64,000 nt of DNA from Paracoccus denitrificans (GCF_900100045.1 NZ_FNEA01000001.1:18089-82088), one strand, 5' to 3'; positions 52,984-62,257 are shown, numbered from the stretch's first letter. Notes: generated by a model not told the origin, from the letters alone. Translations and numbers: made by a program.

Positions 52984-53838
52984 TCAGGCGAAGCGCCTTG
53001 CCCCCGCGACGCAGGCGACCACGATCACGGTCGATGCGATCATGGTCCATGCGATGGGCTCCCTGAGGAAGATCGCGGCAAGCACGAACCCGAAGAAGGG
53101 CTGGAGAAGCTGCAATTGCCCTACGCCGGCTATGCCGCCAAGGGCAAGACCGCGATACCAGAAGATGAATCCCACCATCATGCTGAAGACCGACACATAG
53201 GCGAGGCCGGTCCAGCCCGGGATCGTGACGTCGCCGAAGCCGTCGGGCCAGGTGACGAGGGTCAGGACGCCCATGACCGGCAGCGACAGGATCAGGGACC
53301 AGGAGATGACCTGCCAGCCGCCCAGGCGGCGCGACAAGGTGGCGCCTTCGGCATAGCCGAGACCGCAGACGACGACCGCCGCGACCATGAGCAGGTCGCC
53401 GGCCACCGTGCCGCCGCCGCCGCCGCGCAGGGCGAAGCCCGCGACCGCCGCCGCGCCGATGATCGAGAAGGCCCAGAACGGCGCATGCGGACGCTCGCCG
53501 CCGCGCAACACGCCGAAGATGGCGGTCGCCAGCGGCAGCAGGCCGATGAAGACGATGGAATGGGCGGCGGTGATGTGCCGAAGCGCCAGCGCGGTCAGCA
53601 AGGGAAAGCCGACGACCACGCCGATGGCGACGAGCGCCAGGGGCAGGATGTCCCCGCGCCCGGGCCGGGGCTGGCGCAGTGCAACGAGAAAGATTGCGCC
53701 CAACAGCGCGGCCAGCAGCGCCCGCGCCGAGGTCAGGAAGATCGGGGTGAAGTCCGCCACCGCCACCCGCGTGGCCGGCAGCGAGCCGCTGAAGATGATG
53801 ACCCCGATCAGGCCGCTGCCCCATCCTGCTGATTTCAT
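52984..53838 (-). CDS. EamA/DMT-family membrane transporter
   Basis: 284 residues from MKSAGWGSGLIGVIIFSGSLPATRVAV; starts 2 and 11 codons earlier (53844, 53871) are possible and the ribosome site is weak for all. Ten helices in two EamA repeats (ARALLAALLGAIFLVAL..., GQLQLLQPFFGFVLAAIFLREPIAWTMIASTVIVVACVAGAR). An exporter of amino acids, nucleosides or drugs. Divergent from a MocR regulator gene that probably controls it. Confidence 0.9.
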   Translation of the reverse strand: MKSAGWGSGLIGVIIFSGSLPATRVAVADFTPIFLTSARALLAALLGAIFLVALRQPRPGRGDILPLALVAIGVVVGFPLLTALALRHITAAHSIVFIGLLPLATAIFGVLRGGERPHAPFWAFSIIGAAAVAGFALRGGGGGTVAGDLLMVAAVVVCGLGYAEGATLSRRLGGWQVISWSLILSLPVMGVLTLVTWPDGFGDVTIPGWTGLAYVSVFSMMVGFIFWYRGLALGGIAGVGQLQLLQPFFGFVLAAIFLREPIAWTMIASTVIVVACVAGARRFA

Positions 53839-53924
53839 GCCCATGCACCCTTGCTTGCAGGGATGTTCCATAGCGCCTTGATGCTCGCGCGGACAGAAAC
53901 AGTGCGATACGATTATCCAGATCC

Positions 53925-53946
53925 GTATGGCATGAATTACCCATAC
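53925..53946. promoter_or_regulatory. Inverted repeat between EamA and MocR genes
   Basis: GTATGG and CCATAC flank ten bases, 20 bases before the MocR start; a nearby ATACG ... CGTAT pair overlaps. MocR regulators bind divergent promoters, so this is the probable operator. Confidence 0.5.
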
Positions 53947-53965
53947 AGTTTGTAGGGAGTTGATC

Positions 53966-55381
53966 GTGGCAGATGACGACATGACCCGGACAGGGGCGCT
54001 GATGCGCGCGGTCCGCACGAGGATTGCCAGCCGGGCACTGGTGCCGGGCGACCGCCTGCCATCGGTTCGGGGGTTTGCCAGGACCATGGGCGTGTCGCCC
54101 TCGACGGTGGTCGAGGCCTATGCCCGCCTGGAAGCCGAAGGCGTCATCCGCGCCCGGCGCGGCTCGGGCTTCTATGTCACCGGCGCCGATCTGCCGCCGA
54201 TGGCGCTGGCAGAGATGGGGCCGCGCCGCGAACGCGATATCGATCCTTTCTGGGTGTCGCGGCAGTCGCTCGATGCCGATCCCTCGGTCCTGAAGCCCGG
54301 CTGCGGCTGGCTTCCGGCCGACTGGATGCCGAATGCCGCGCTGCGGAAGGGGTTGCGGGCGCTCGGCCGCGCCAATGACGCGCTGCTGTCGGATTACGGC
54401 GGCACCCGGGGCGCGATCGAGCTGCGCCGCCTGCTGATCGCCCGCTTTGCCGATCAGGGCATCAACGCGACGGCGGACCAGATCCTGCTGACGGGCTCGG
54501 GGACGCAGGCCATCGACTTGATCTGCCGGTTGCTTCTGCGTCCGGGGGACGCGGTTCTGGTCGACGATCCCTGCTATTTCAACTTCCACGCCTTGCTGCG
54601 CGCCCATCAGGTGCGCATCGTCGGCACCCCCTTCACGCCTGCGGGACCGGACATTGCCGCCTTCGAGCAGGCGCTGATCGACGAGAACCCGCGCCTCTAC
54701 ATCACCAATTCCGCGCTGCACAACCCGACCGGCGCCAGCATCTCGCCCCAGATCGCGCATCGGGTGCTGAGCGCCGCCGCCGCCCACGGGCTGACCATCG
54801 TCGAGGACGACATCTTCGCGGATTTTGAGCCGACGCCGTCGCCGCGCCTCGCCATCCTCGACGGCCTCCAGCGGGTGATCAGGATCGGAAGCTTTTCCAA
54901 GACGCTCTCGGCCTCGGTGCGCTGCGGCTATATCGCGGCCCGGGCGGACTGGATCGAAAGCCTGGTCGACCTGCAGGTCGCGACCAGTTTCGGCGGTCCC
55001 AGCCCGGTCTCGACCGAGCTGATCGCCGGCGTCCTGGCCGGGGGAAGCTATCGCAGGCATATGGACGATGTGCGCCAGCGGCTGACGCATGCGAGGATCG
55101 AGGTGGCGGAACGGTTGGCGCAGCTGGGCATCGTTCCGTGGATCATGCCGCGGGGCGGCTTCTACCTTTGGTGCCGGCTGCCGGATGGATTGGACTCGGC
55201 GGTCGTCGCCCGGCGCTGCATGGAGCGCAATGTCGTGCTTGCGCCCGGAAACGCCTTCAGCGCCTCGCAATCGGCGGCGCCGTTCGTTCGCTTCAACGTG
55301 GCGCAGATGAGGGACCCACGGATCATCCCGATCCTGGAGCGCGCGATGAGCGAAGGCGGGACCGCTGCGGCAAGGGGTTGA
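53966..55381 (+). CDS. MocR-family regulator (GntR HTH + aminotransferase domain), first
   Basis: 471 residues starting with GTG (VADDDMTRTGALMRAV); AGGGAG lies six bases before it. Winged helix at about 10-75 (ALVPGDRLPSVRGFARTMGVSPSTVVEAYARLEAEGVIRARRGSGFYV), then an aminotransferase class I fold with the PLP lysine in RIGSFSKTLSASVRCGYIA. Senses PLP or an amine ligand. Divergent from the EamA exporter; regulator-exporter pairs of this kind are common in MocR genomics. Convergent with the Fsr-like gene only four bases away. Confidence 0.92.
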   Translation: MADDDMTRTGALMRAVRTRIASRALVPGDRLPSVRGFARTMGVSPSTVVEAYARLEAEGVIRARRGSGFYVTGADLPPMALAEMGPRRERDIDPFWVSRQSLDADPSVLKPGCGWLPADWMPNAALRKGLRALGRANDALLSDYGGTRGAIELRRLLIARFADQGINATADQILLTGSGTQAIDLICRLLLRPGDAVLVDDPCYFNFHALLRAHQVRIVGTPFTPAGPDIAAFEQALIDENPRLYITNSALHNPTGASISPQIAHRVLSAAAAHGLTIVEDDIFADFEPTPSPRLAILDGLQRVIRIGSFSKTLSASVRCGYIAARADWIESLVDLQVATSFGGPSPVSTELIAGVLAGGSYRRHMDDVRQRLTHARIEVAERLAQLGIVPWIMPRGGFYLWCRLPDGLDSAVVARRCMERNVVLAPGNAFSASQSAAPFVRFNVAQMRDPRIIPILERAMSEGGTAAARG

Positions 55382-55385
55382 CGCA

Positions 55386-56597
55386 TCACCTTCCTCCGGG
55401 TTCGCGCAGGTCGGGCAGCCATGCGGTGAGGATGCCGAAGACCGGCAGGCAGGAGCAAACCAGGAAGACGAAGGAGATGCCCTTCAGGTCCGCCAGGACC
55501 CCCAGCAGGGCGGCGCCGATGCCGCCGATCCCGAAGATGAAGCCGAAGAACAGGCCCGAGACCATGCCCACACGGCCCGGCATCAGCTCCTGGCCGTAGA
55601 CCACGATGGCGGGAAAGGCCGAGGACATCAGAAGCCCGATCACCACGCTGAGGATCACCGTCGCCGCCAGCCCGGCATGGGGCAGGAGCAGCGTGAACGG
55701 CAGGACGCCGAGGATCGAGACCCAGATGACCGGCTTGCGTCCCAGCCTGTCGCCGATGGGTCCGCCCGCGATGGTGCCGGCAGCGACCGAGGCGAAGAAC
55801 ACGAATTGCAGGATCTGCGCCGTTGCGATGGAAACGCCGAAGCGATCCATCAGGTAGAAGGTGTAATAGCTCGTGAAGCTCGCCAGATAGATATACTTGG
55901 AAAAGAGCAGCGCGATCAGAATGGCCATCGCCCGGGAAACCTGCGGTCGCGAGAGCCAGGCATGTCGTTCCGGCACCTTCCTGCCGCTGGGCCGGGCGTG
56001 GCCGTTCCGGCGATACCAGTTGCCCAGCCCGGTCAGGACGGTGATGCCCAGCAGGGCGACAAGCGCGAACCAGGCCAAGCCGGCCTGGCCAAGCGGCAGG
56101 ACGATCAGCGCCGCTGCAAGCGGTCCGAGCGCCGAGCCGAAATTGCCGCCTACCTGGAACAGCGACTGCGCGAGGCCATGCGATCCGCCGGATGCAAGGC
56201 GCGCGATCCGCGAGGATTCCGGGTGAAAGATGGACGAGCCGATGCCCAGCATCATGCCGCCGGCAAGCAGCATTCCGTAATTCGGCGCAAAGGCCAGGGT
56301 CAGTAGGCCTGCCATGGAGGCCGCCATGCCGAACGGCAGCGAATAGGGCATCGGCCTGCGGTCGGTATAGTGGCCGATGAAGGGCTGAAGGATGGACGCG
56401 GTCAATTGGTAGACAAAGGTCAGCAACCCGACCTGCATGAAGCTGAGTTCGAAATCGCCCTGGAGGATCGGATAGACCGCCGGCAGCAGCGCCTGCATCA
56501 TGTCGTTCAGCAGATGGCAGAAGCTGGCCGCCCACAGGACCGGGAAAACGGTCGGGTTCTTCAGCTTGCCGGCGAATGCGTGCGGAGACGTAGACAA
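55386..56597 (-). CDS. MFS efflux transporter, Fsr (fosmidomycin resistance) family
   Basis: 403 residues, twelve helices. AASFCHLLNDMMQALLPAVYPILQGDFELSFMQVGLLTFVYQLTASILQPFIGHYTDRRPMPYSLPFGM, MMLGIGSSIFHPESSRIARLASGG (FHPE motif of Fsr) and GPIGDRLGRKPVIW. Exports drugs or toxic organics. Its divergent neighbour is an AraC regulator with NimR-like features, as in nimT-nimR type pairs, so inducible drug efflux is likely. Confidence 0.9.
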   Translation of the reverse strand: MSTSPHAFAGKLKNPTVFPVLWAASFCHLLNDMMQALLPAVYPILQGDFELSFMQVGLLTFVYQLTASILQPFIGHYTDRRPMPYSLPFGMAASMAGLLTLAFAPNYGMLLAGGMMLGIGSSIFHPESSRIARLASGGSHGLAQSLFQVGGNFGSALGPLAAALIVLPLGQAGLAWFALVALLGITVLTGLGNWYRRNGHARPSGRKVPERHAWLSRPQVSRAMAILIALLFSKYIYLASFTSYYTFYLMDRFGVSIATAQILQFVFFASVAAGTIAGGPIGDRLGRKPVIWVSILGVLPFTLLLPHAGLAATVILSVVIGLLMSSAFPAIVVYGQELMPGRVGMVSGLFFGFIFGIGGIGAALLGVLADLKGISFVFLVCSCLPVFGILTAWLPDLREPGGR

Positions 56598-56727
56598 GGA
56601 TGCGTCCTCTGGCTTGGGAAATACCGGCCCGGCAGGAAAGCTTGCCGGGCCTGAAGCTCGGCTTTAGAGAGGGTATGTCCGGCCCGCCACCGCAACCGGG
56701 CCTTTTTGCTACTGGACTGGGCCAGCG

Positions 56728-57516
56728 ATGCGAAACACCCATATCGACAGGATCGACCATGCGCCCCGGCCCATCGTCGCCATCGGCAACGACTATCCCG
56801 ACGGCTTCGTCATCCAGCCGCACCAGCATCGCAGGGCGCAACTGATCTCGGCGGCCACCGGCGTCATCGTGCTCGCGACCCCCGAGGCCACCTGGGTCGT
56901 GCCGCCGAACCGGGGGGTCTGGATCCCGCCCGCCACCAGGCATCACGTCAGGATCGTCGGCGATGTCGGCATGCAGAGCCTCTATATCGAGCCGGGCGCG
57001 GTGCCGGGCATGCCATCGCATTGCCAGGTGCTTGGTATTTCGGCCCTGATGCGGAGCCTGATCGCCGAGGCGCTGAACCTGCCGCTGGAATACGATCAGC
57101 ACGGCCGGGACGGCGTCCTGATGGAACTGATCCGGCTGGAGATGGGCGGCCTTCCGGCGCTGCCGCTCTCCTTGCCGTTTCCGTCGGATCCCCAGCTCTC
57201 GCGCCGATGCAGGGCCTTTGCGGAGAAGCCGGCCATCCATGAGACGACGGACGACTGGAGCAGGGCGCTCGGCATGAGCCGGCGCAGCTTCACCCGCTTC
57301 TTCCGGCGCGAGACCGGGGCGAGCTTCATGGCCTGGCGCCAGCAGGCGTGCCTGCTGTACGCGATGCCGCGCCTTGCCGCGGGCGAGGCGGTGACGACCG
57401 TGGCGATGGATCTGGGATACGAGAACCCGGCCGCCTTCACCATCATGTTCAAGCGCACCTTCGGAAGCCCGCCCCTGGCCTATCTTGGCCTACGGGATGG
57501 CGGCGCAAAGGCATAG
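56728..57516 (+). CDS. AraC-family transcriptional regulator
   Basis: 262 residues. An N-terminal cupin-like sensor (PDGFVIQPHQHRRAQLISAATGVIVLATPEATWVVPPNRGVWIPPATRHHVRIVGDVGMQSLYIEP, typical of NimR/YdeO-like group), then the double helix-turn-helix (RALGMSRRSFTRFFRRETGASFMAWRQQACLLYAMPRLAAGEAVTTVAMDLGYENPAAFTIMFKRTFGSPP). Divergent from the Fsr-like transporter, with 130 bases between, so it probably regulates it. Confidence 0.92.
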   Translation: MRNTHIDRIDHAPRPIVAIGNDYPDGFVIQPHQHRRAQLISAATGVIVLATPEATWVVPPNRGVWIPPATRHHVRIVGDVGMQSLYIEPGAVPGMPSHCQVLGISALMRSLIAEALNLPLEYDQHGRDGVLMELIRLEMGGLPALPLSLPFPSDPQLSRRCRAFAEKPAIHETTDDWSRALGMSRRSFTRFFRRETGASFMAWRQQACLLYAMPRLAAGEAVTTVAMDLGYENPAAFTIMFKRTFGSPPLAYLGLRDGGAKA

Positions 57517-57586
57517 CCGCTAGCCGAGGATGAAATCGCGCCCTTGAGGCAGCGCGCCGGGTGCCGGGGTCATGTCGCCGCCGGCT

Positions 57587-59044
57587 TCACAGCGTTTCCA
57601 CGACCCCTGCCAGAAGCCTGACCGCGCGCTCGATCAGCTTCGGTTCCACCGCATAGCCCATGACCAGCCCGACATGATCGGGCCGGTCGGCGGGCGTGCC
57701 GTCATAGAGCCAGGAGATGGAATGGAGCCCGACGCCCTTGGCCTTGGCGCCCTCCAGCAGTGCGGTCTCGCGGTTGCGGGGCAGGTCGCGAAACCAGATG
57801 ACCAGGTGCAGCCCGGCATCGGCGCCCTCGATCACGATCCGATCCGCGAAATGGCGCCGCAAGGCGGTGATGAGTGTCGCGCGCCGCTCGCCATTCAGCC
57901 GGCGTATGCGGCGCACATGGCGCTCATAGGCGCCGGTTTCGATCAGCGCGGCCAGTGCCTCCTGTTCCACGACCGGGGAATGCCGGTCGGCCAGGCGCTT
58001 GGCTGCCGCCATCGCCTCGTTCAGCGCAGCCGGCACCACCAGATAGCCGATGCGCAAGAGCGGCGAGAGGGTCTTGGAAAGCGTGCCCAGGTAGATCACC
58101 CGATCACCGCCGTCCAGCCCGTGCAGCGCCGGCACCGGATTGATGTCAAAGCGATATTCGCTGTCGTAGTCGTCCTCGATCACCCAGGCATGATTCTGCC
58201 GCGCCCAGTCCAGCAATTGCTGCCGGCGGCGGACCGGCATCACCCCGCCCATGGGAAACTGGTGCGAGGGGGTGACATAGGCAAGGCGCGCCCGGACCCT
58301 GTCCAGCGCCTCGGTCCTCAGCCCCGCCGCGTCGACCGGGATGGACACCGGCATCGCCCCCGTGCCGGCCAGCACCTGGCGCGCCATCGCATAGCAGGGG
58401 TTCTCGATCGCGAAGGCATCGCCCGGATCGAGGATCAGCCGCGCGCAAAGGTCGAGCCCCTGCTGCGAGCCGTTGACGATGACGATCTGGTCCGGCTCGC
58501 AGACCAGTTGCCGCGCCCGCCAGAGATAGCCTTGCAGCGCGGCGCGCAGCCGCGGCGTGCCGCGGGGGTCGGCATAGCTAAGGCGCTCGGGCTGCCGGGA
58601 CAGGGCGGCGGACATGGCGCGCTTCCAGAGGGTCGCGGGAAAATCGCCGGCGGCCATGTCGCCATAGCGGAAATCGGCCAGCAGCCTGCTTCCGGCATGG
58701 CTGGGCGCGGGGTGGAACCGGCGGATGCGCTCGCCCCAGGCCGACAGCCGGACCGGCGGGGGATGGCCGGGACTGTCCTTTCGCCGCGCCGGTTCGGCGA
58801 GATCGGGGGCGACGCGGGCGCGGCTGCCCTGCCGGACCTCGATGAAACCCTCGGCCAGGAGCTGTTCATAGGCCGCGGTGACCGTGGTCCTGGACACCCC
58901 CAGCTCATGGGCAAGCGCGCGGGACGAGGGCAAGCGCCCCGCGGCGCCGAAGACGCCGCCGGCGATCTGCTCGCGCAGTGCCTCGTAGATCTGCCTTGCG
59001 CCCATGGCGGGCGGGTGGCCGGGGTCTTTGCGCAACTGGACCAT
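57587..59044 (-). CDS. MocR-family regulator (GntR HTH + aminotransferase domain), second
   Basis: 485 residues. HTH at about 15-80 (QIYEALREQIAGGVFGAAGRLPSSRALAHELGVSRTTVTAAYEQLLAEGFIEVRQGSRARV), aminotransferase part with IENPCYAMARQVL, EDDYDSEYRFD (typical of PdxR/GabR group) and PLP lysine in YLGTLSKTLSPLLRIGYLVVP. Divergent from the PaiB-type gene, a pairing seen in other bacteria. Convergent with AraC, 70 bases apart. Not close to the first MocR in sequence. Confidence 0.92.
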   Translation of the reverse strand: MVQLRKDPGHPPAMGARQIYEALREQIAGGVFGAAGRLPSSRALAHELGVSRTTVTAAYEQLLAEGFIEVRQGSRARVAPDLAEPARRKDSPGHPPPVRLSAWGERIRRFHPAPSHAGSRLLADFRYGDMAAGDFPATLWKRAMSAALSRQPERLSYADPRGTPRLRAALQGYLWRARQLVCEPDQIVIVNGSQQGLDLCARLILDPGDAFAIENPCYAMARQVLAGTGAMPVSIPVDAAGLRTEALDRVRARLAYVTPSHQFPMGGVMPVRRRQQLLDWARQNHAWVIEDDYDSEYRFDINPVPALHGLDGGDRVIYLGTLSKTLSPLLRIGYLVVPAALNEAMAAAKRLADRHSPVVEQEALAALIETGAYERHVRRIRRLNGERRATLITALRRHFADRIVIEGADAGLHLVIWFRDLPRNRETALLEGAKAKGVGLHSISWLYDGTPADRPDHVGLVMGYAVEPKLIERAVRLLAGVVETL

Positions 59045-59065
59045 TTCTTTTCTTGGAAACTGGAC
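59034..59065. promoter_or_regulatory. Direct repeat AACTGGAC over the second MocR start
   Basis: AACTGGAC occurs at 59034-59041 and 59058-59065, 24 bases apart, covering the MocR start codon and its upstream side. MocR regulators commonly bind direct repeats near the promoter, so autorepression is possible. Confidence 0.45.
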
Positions 59066-59147
59066 ATTCCCGACCAGCCAGACTGACGGTATCCCATCGG
59101 GAAATCAACGCCCGGGGCATGTCGGCCCCTTTCGCACAGGACCAGCC

Positions 59148-59786
59148 ATGTATGTCCCGCCGCATTTCGAGGAATCCCGCATCCCGGTCCTGCACGACCT
59201 GATCGAGCGCAACCCGTTGGGTGTCCTGGTCACGCAGGGCAAGGCCGGACTCGATGCCAATCACATCCCCTTCCATCTGGAGCGCGGCCCGGGGCCTGGC
59301 ATCCTGACCTGTCATGTCGCGCGCGCCAATCCGGTCTGGCAGGATGTCTCCACGGGCGACGAGGTCCTGGTCGTGTTCCGCGAGGCGGATGCCTATGTCT
59401 CGCCGCAATGGTATCCGAGCAAGCAGGACCATCACCGCCAGGTGCCGACATGGAACTATCTCGTGGCCCATGCCCATGGCCGGGTCACGGTGCATGACGA
59501 CGAGCGCTTCGTGCGCCGCAATGTCGCCCTGCTGACCCGGACGCACGAGGCCGCGCAGCCGGTGCCCTGGAAGATGGGGGATGCGCCGCGCGACTTCACC
59601 GACATGATGCTGAAGGCCATCGTCGGGCTGAGGATCGAGATCACCCGCCTGATGGGCAAGGCCAAGCTGAGCCAGAACAAGGAGATCCGCGACATCCGCA
59701 GCGCCGGCGAGATCCTGGGCGCGCAGGGTGATGGGGTGATCGGTGTGGCGATGTGCGCGGCGGTGGAGGCCAGGGGGCGGGAATGA
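59148..59786 (+). CDS. PaiB-type FMN-binding protein
   Basis: 212 residues from MYVPPHFEESRIPVLHDLIERNPLGVLVT. The family signature is clear: NHIPFHLERGPG, SPQWYPSKQDHHRQVPTWNYLVAHAHGRVTVHDD, DMMLKAIVGLRIEITRLMGKAKLSQNK. Members are described as negative transcriptional regulators (PaiB of Bacillus) or FMN-binding stress proteins. Divergent from a MocR regulator, suggesting PLP- or vitamin-linked control. Enzymatic role unproven. Confidence 0.9.
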   Translation: MYVPPHFEESRIPVLHDLIERNPLGVLVTQGKAGLDANHIPFHLERGPGPGILTCHVARANPVWQDVSTGDEVLVVFREADAYVSPQWYPSKQDHHRQVPTWNYLVAHAHGRVTVHDDERFVRRNVALLTRTHEAAQPVPWKMGDAPRDFTDMMLKAIVGLRIEITRLMGKAKLSQNKEIRDIRSAGEILGAQGDGVIGVAMCAAVEARGRE

Positions 59787-59865
59787 GGGCCGCCCAACCG
59801 TGCGTTGCAAGAAGGCTGCACCGGCATGATCCCGACAGGTTCGCAGGGGATGTTTCCGGGCCGCG

Positions 59866-60236
59866 CTGTTTCTTCATCATATGCTCGACCTCTGGCGCGG
59901 GGACGAAGCGCCAGTTCCTGCGCGGCCCTGCCATGACGTTGAGGTAGCAGCGCTCGAAGCCAGGGGGTGCCGCAGGGGTGGTGGCCGCGGGGGACCAGGG
60001 CGACGTTGCCGCCAGAGCCTCGTCGGACCCACAGCACCGTCCAGCCCGTGGCCGGGTTCAGGCGGTGGTAACAGGTCTCCTGCAGATGGTTGATGCGGGG
60101 AAAACCGTCCTCGTCGTGGCGGAGACTGGGAAAGCTCGACCGATGGCCGCGGGGGTAAAGACCGGCTGTCGCAATAATCCTCGCTCTCCATGGCGATGTT
60201 GTTGATGAAGCGGCTGTTGGTGCGCTCGCCTCGCGT
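59866..60236 (-). pseudogene. iolB: iolB (5-deoxy-glucuronate isomerase) remnant with two frameshifts
   Basis: Read on the minus strand, three frames in series give IolB pieces: RGERTNSRFINNIA, then AGLYPRGHRSSFPSLRHDED and FPRINHLQETCYHRLNPATG and VALVPRGHHPCGTP, then GFERCYLNVMAGPRRNWRF and VPAPEVEHMM. The His/Glu cupin metal motif (RHDED...ETCYH) is still readable. Frame changes fall near 60195 and 59965. The N-terminal half is gone; the siderophore operon starts at 60259. No other inositol gene is nearby, so an iol locus has been lost here. Confidence 0.8.
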
Positions 60237-60258
60237 GGTCAGGGGCAGAACCCCTTCC

Positions 60259-61284
60259 TCATCCCCGCTGGCGGGCCAGCAGGACGATGAAGAACAACCC
60301 GCCGATCAGCCCGGTCACGACGCCGATGGGCATGTCGTTGGGCGCGGTCAGCCGTCGTGCCAGGACATCGGCCAGAACCAGGAAGATCGCCCCCAGCAAG
60401 GCGCTGGCCGGCAAGACCCGCCGGTTGTCGCCGCCGATCAGAAGCCGCGCGACATGCGGCATCATCAGCCCAACGAAGCCGATCATCCCGGAAAAGGCGA
60501 CCAGAACGCCGGTCAGGAAGGCGCTGACCGTCAGCATCGCGATCCGCAGCCGCCGCACGTCGACGCCAAGCGTGGCGGCGCTTTCGTCCCCCATGGTCAG
60601 CGCGTTCAGCTGTTCGGCGCAGCGCAGGAACACCGCCCCGCTGAGCAGCAGGGCCAAGGCCGGAAAGGCCAGGTTGTTCCATTGCGCGAAGCCGAAGCCG
60701 CCAAGCATCCAGAACACGACCGAACTGATCGCGCGCGGATCGGCCAGCATGATCAGCACGTTGCTGCCCGCGGCGATGACGAAGGACACGGCAAGTCCCG
60801 CCAGCACCAGCCGCGTGGGGCCGGTGCTGTGGGTAAGGCCCGCCACGGACACGACGATGGCCGTCGCCGCCAGCGCGCCGGCAAAGGCGAAAAGCGGCAC
60901 GGTCAGGACGCCCAGCAGGTTGCCGACTGCCAGCATCGCCAGATTGGCCCCGAAACCCGCCCCGGCCGAAACCCCCAGCAGATGCGGGTCTGCCAAGGGG
61001 TTGCGGGTCACGCCTTGCATCACCGCCCCCGCGATCCCCAGCCCGGCGCCGACCGTGGCCGCCAGCAGGGCGCGGGGCAACCGCAGATCCCAGACGATGT
61101 TCTCGCGCCCCGCGCTCCAGTCCGGCGTGACCGGAAGCAGCGACAGCTTGTGCAGCACGATCGACCAGACCGTGCCGGCGGGGATCCGGGTCGAGCCGAT
61201 GCTGACCGACAGCGTGATCGAAAGCAGGCAGAGCACCAGCCCGGTGATGCAGGTCGCAAGGAAATGCCTTCGCAGGAAGCCCAT
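60259..61284 (-). CDS. Iron-siderophore ABC transporter permease (FecCD family)
   Basis: 341 residues, about ten helices. IVWDLRLPRALLAATVGAGLGIAGAVMQGVTRNPLADPHLLGVSAGAGFGANLAM is the FecCD/BtuC signature; also GFVGLMMPHVARLLIGGDNRRVLPASALLGAIFLVLADVLARRL. Works as a homodimer with the ATPase at 62258 and receptor protein at 61294. Last intact gene of the minus-strand operon; the iolB remnant follows. Confidence 0.92.
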   Translation of the reverse strand: MGFLRRHFLATCITGLVLCLLSITLSVSIGSTRIPAGTVWSIVLHKLSLLPVTPDWSAGRENIVWDLRLPRALLAATVGAGLGIAGAVMQGVTRNPLADPHLLGVSAGAGFGANLAMLAVGNLLGVLTVPLFAFAGALAATAIVVSVAGLTHSTGPTRLVLAGLAVSFVIAAGSNVLIMLADPRAISSVVFWMLGGFGFAQWNNLAFPALALLLSGAVFLRCAEQLNALTMGDESAATLGVDVRRLRIAMLTVSAFLTGVLVAFSGMIGFVGLMMPHVARLLIGGDNRRVLPASALLGAIFLVLADVLARRLTAPNDMPIGVVTGLIGGLFFIVLLARQRG

Positions 61285-61293
61285 CCCGTCCCC

Positions 61294-62247
61294 CTATTCG
61301 CCGTGCAGGAAATCGGCCAGCCGCTCGACCGCGTGGATATTGCGGGGGCCGGGGGTCAGGTCGTCATAGCCCAGCACCAGAAAGCGGTCGCCGCGCACCG
61401 CATCGATATGGGCGAAGGCGGGATGTTCCTTCATGAAGGCGATCTTTTCCGCGGCCGCGACCTCGCCGTAATCGACGATCACCACGGCCTGGGGATTGCG
61501 CTCGGCCACGGTTTCCCAGTCGATGCGCACCCAGTTGCTTTCGATATCCTCGGCGATGTTGCGGCCGCCGGCTGCGTCGATGATGGCCTGGGGCATGGCA
61601 TAGCCGCCGGCCGTGAGGGGCACCTTGTCGCCGGAATCGTAGACGAAGACGCGCGGGCGGTCCGTCTTGCCGGCAAGCCTTGCCCGCACGCGGTCCAGCC
61701 GCACGCGATAATCCGCGATCAGTGCCTCGGCCCGTTCGGGAACGCCGAATATCGCCGCCAGGTTTTCCAGGTCACGGAACAGATAGTCGAAGCCGGGCCG
61801 ATTCTTCTGTCCCAGGCGGATGCAGGATTCCGACAGCTCGTAGACCGGGATGCCATAGCGGCCGAGCGTGTCGGGCGTGACCTCTCCGCCGACGCGCATC
61901 CCGTAGCTCCAACCCGCGAAATAGAAATCGGCGCCCTCCTCCAGCAGCATCTCCAGCGTCGGATAGTCGCGCTGAAGGGGACGCAGCTTGGCGGCGGCGG
62001 GGAACAGGTCGGTCGCCGCCCGAACCCGCTCGATCCGGCCGCTATAGCCCAGCATCCGATCCTCGAGCCCCAGCGCCAGCATGATCTCGACAAGGTTCGA
62101 GCCATGGGCGACGGCGCGGGCGGGCGCTGCGTCAAAGGCGATCTCGCGGCCGCAGCTGGTCACGGCGACCGGAAACTCGCCCCCCGTCGCAGGTTGCACG
62201 GCCAGAAGCGGGACGGTGAAGGCAAGGGAAAGCGTCAGGCGGTGCAT
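61294..62247 (-). CDS. Iron-siderophore ABC transporter substrate-binding protein
   Basis: 317 residues from MHRLTLSLAFTVPLLAVQPATG/GE; longer in-frame starts precede it but are not signal-like. Fe3+-siderophore/B12 (class III) fold: AVTSCGREIAFDAAPARAVAHGSNLVEIMLALGLEDRMLGYSGRIERV, YPTLEMLLEEGADFYFAGWSYG, and the C-terminal DLTPGPRNIHAVERLADFLHGE. Captures ferric siderophore in the periplasm after TonB-receptor passage. Ten bases from both neighbours in the operon. Confidence 0.9.
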   Translation of the reverse strand: MHRLTLSLAFTVPLLAVQPATGGEFPVAVTSCGREIAFDAAPARAVAHGSNLVEIMLALGLEDRMLGYSGRIERVRAATDLFPAAAKLRPLQRDYPTLEMLLEEGADFYFAGWSYGMRVGGEVTPDTLGRYGIPVYELSESCIRLGQKNRPGFDYLFRDLENLAAIFGVPERAEALIADYRVRLDRVRARLAGKTDRPRVFVYDSGDKVPLTAGGYAMPQAIIDAAGGRNIAEDIESNWVRIDWETVAERNPQAVVIVDYGEVAAAEKIAFMKEHPAFAHIDAVRGDRFLVLGYDDLTPGPRNIHAVERLADFLHGE

Positions 62248-62257
62248 GTCGGGCCTT

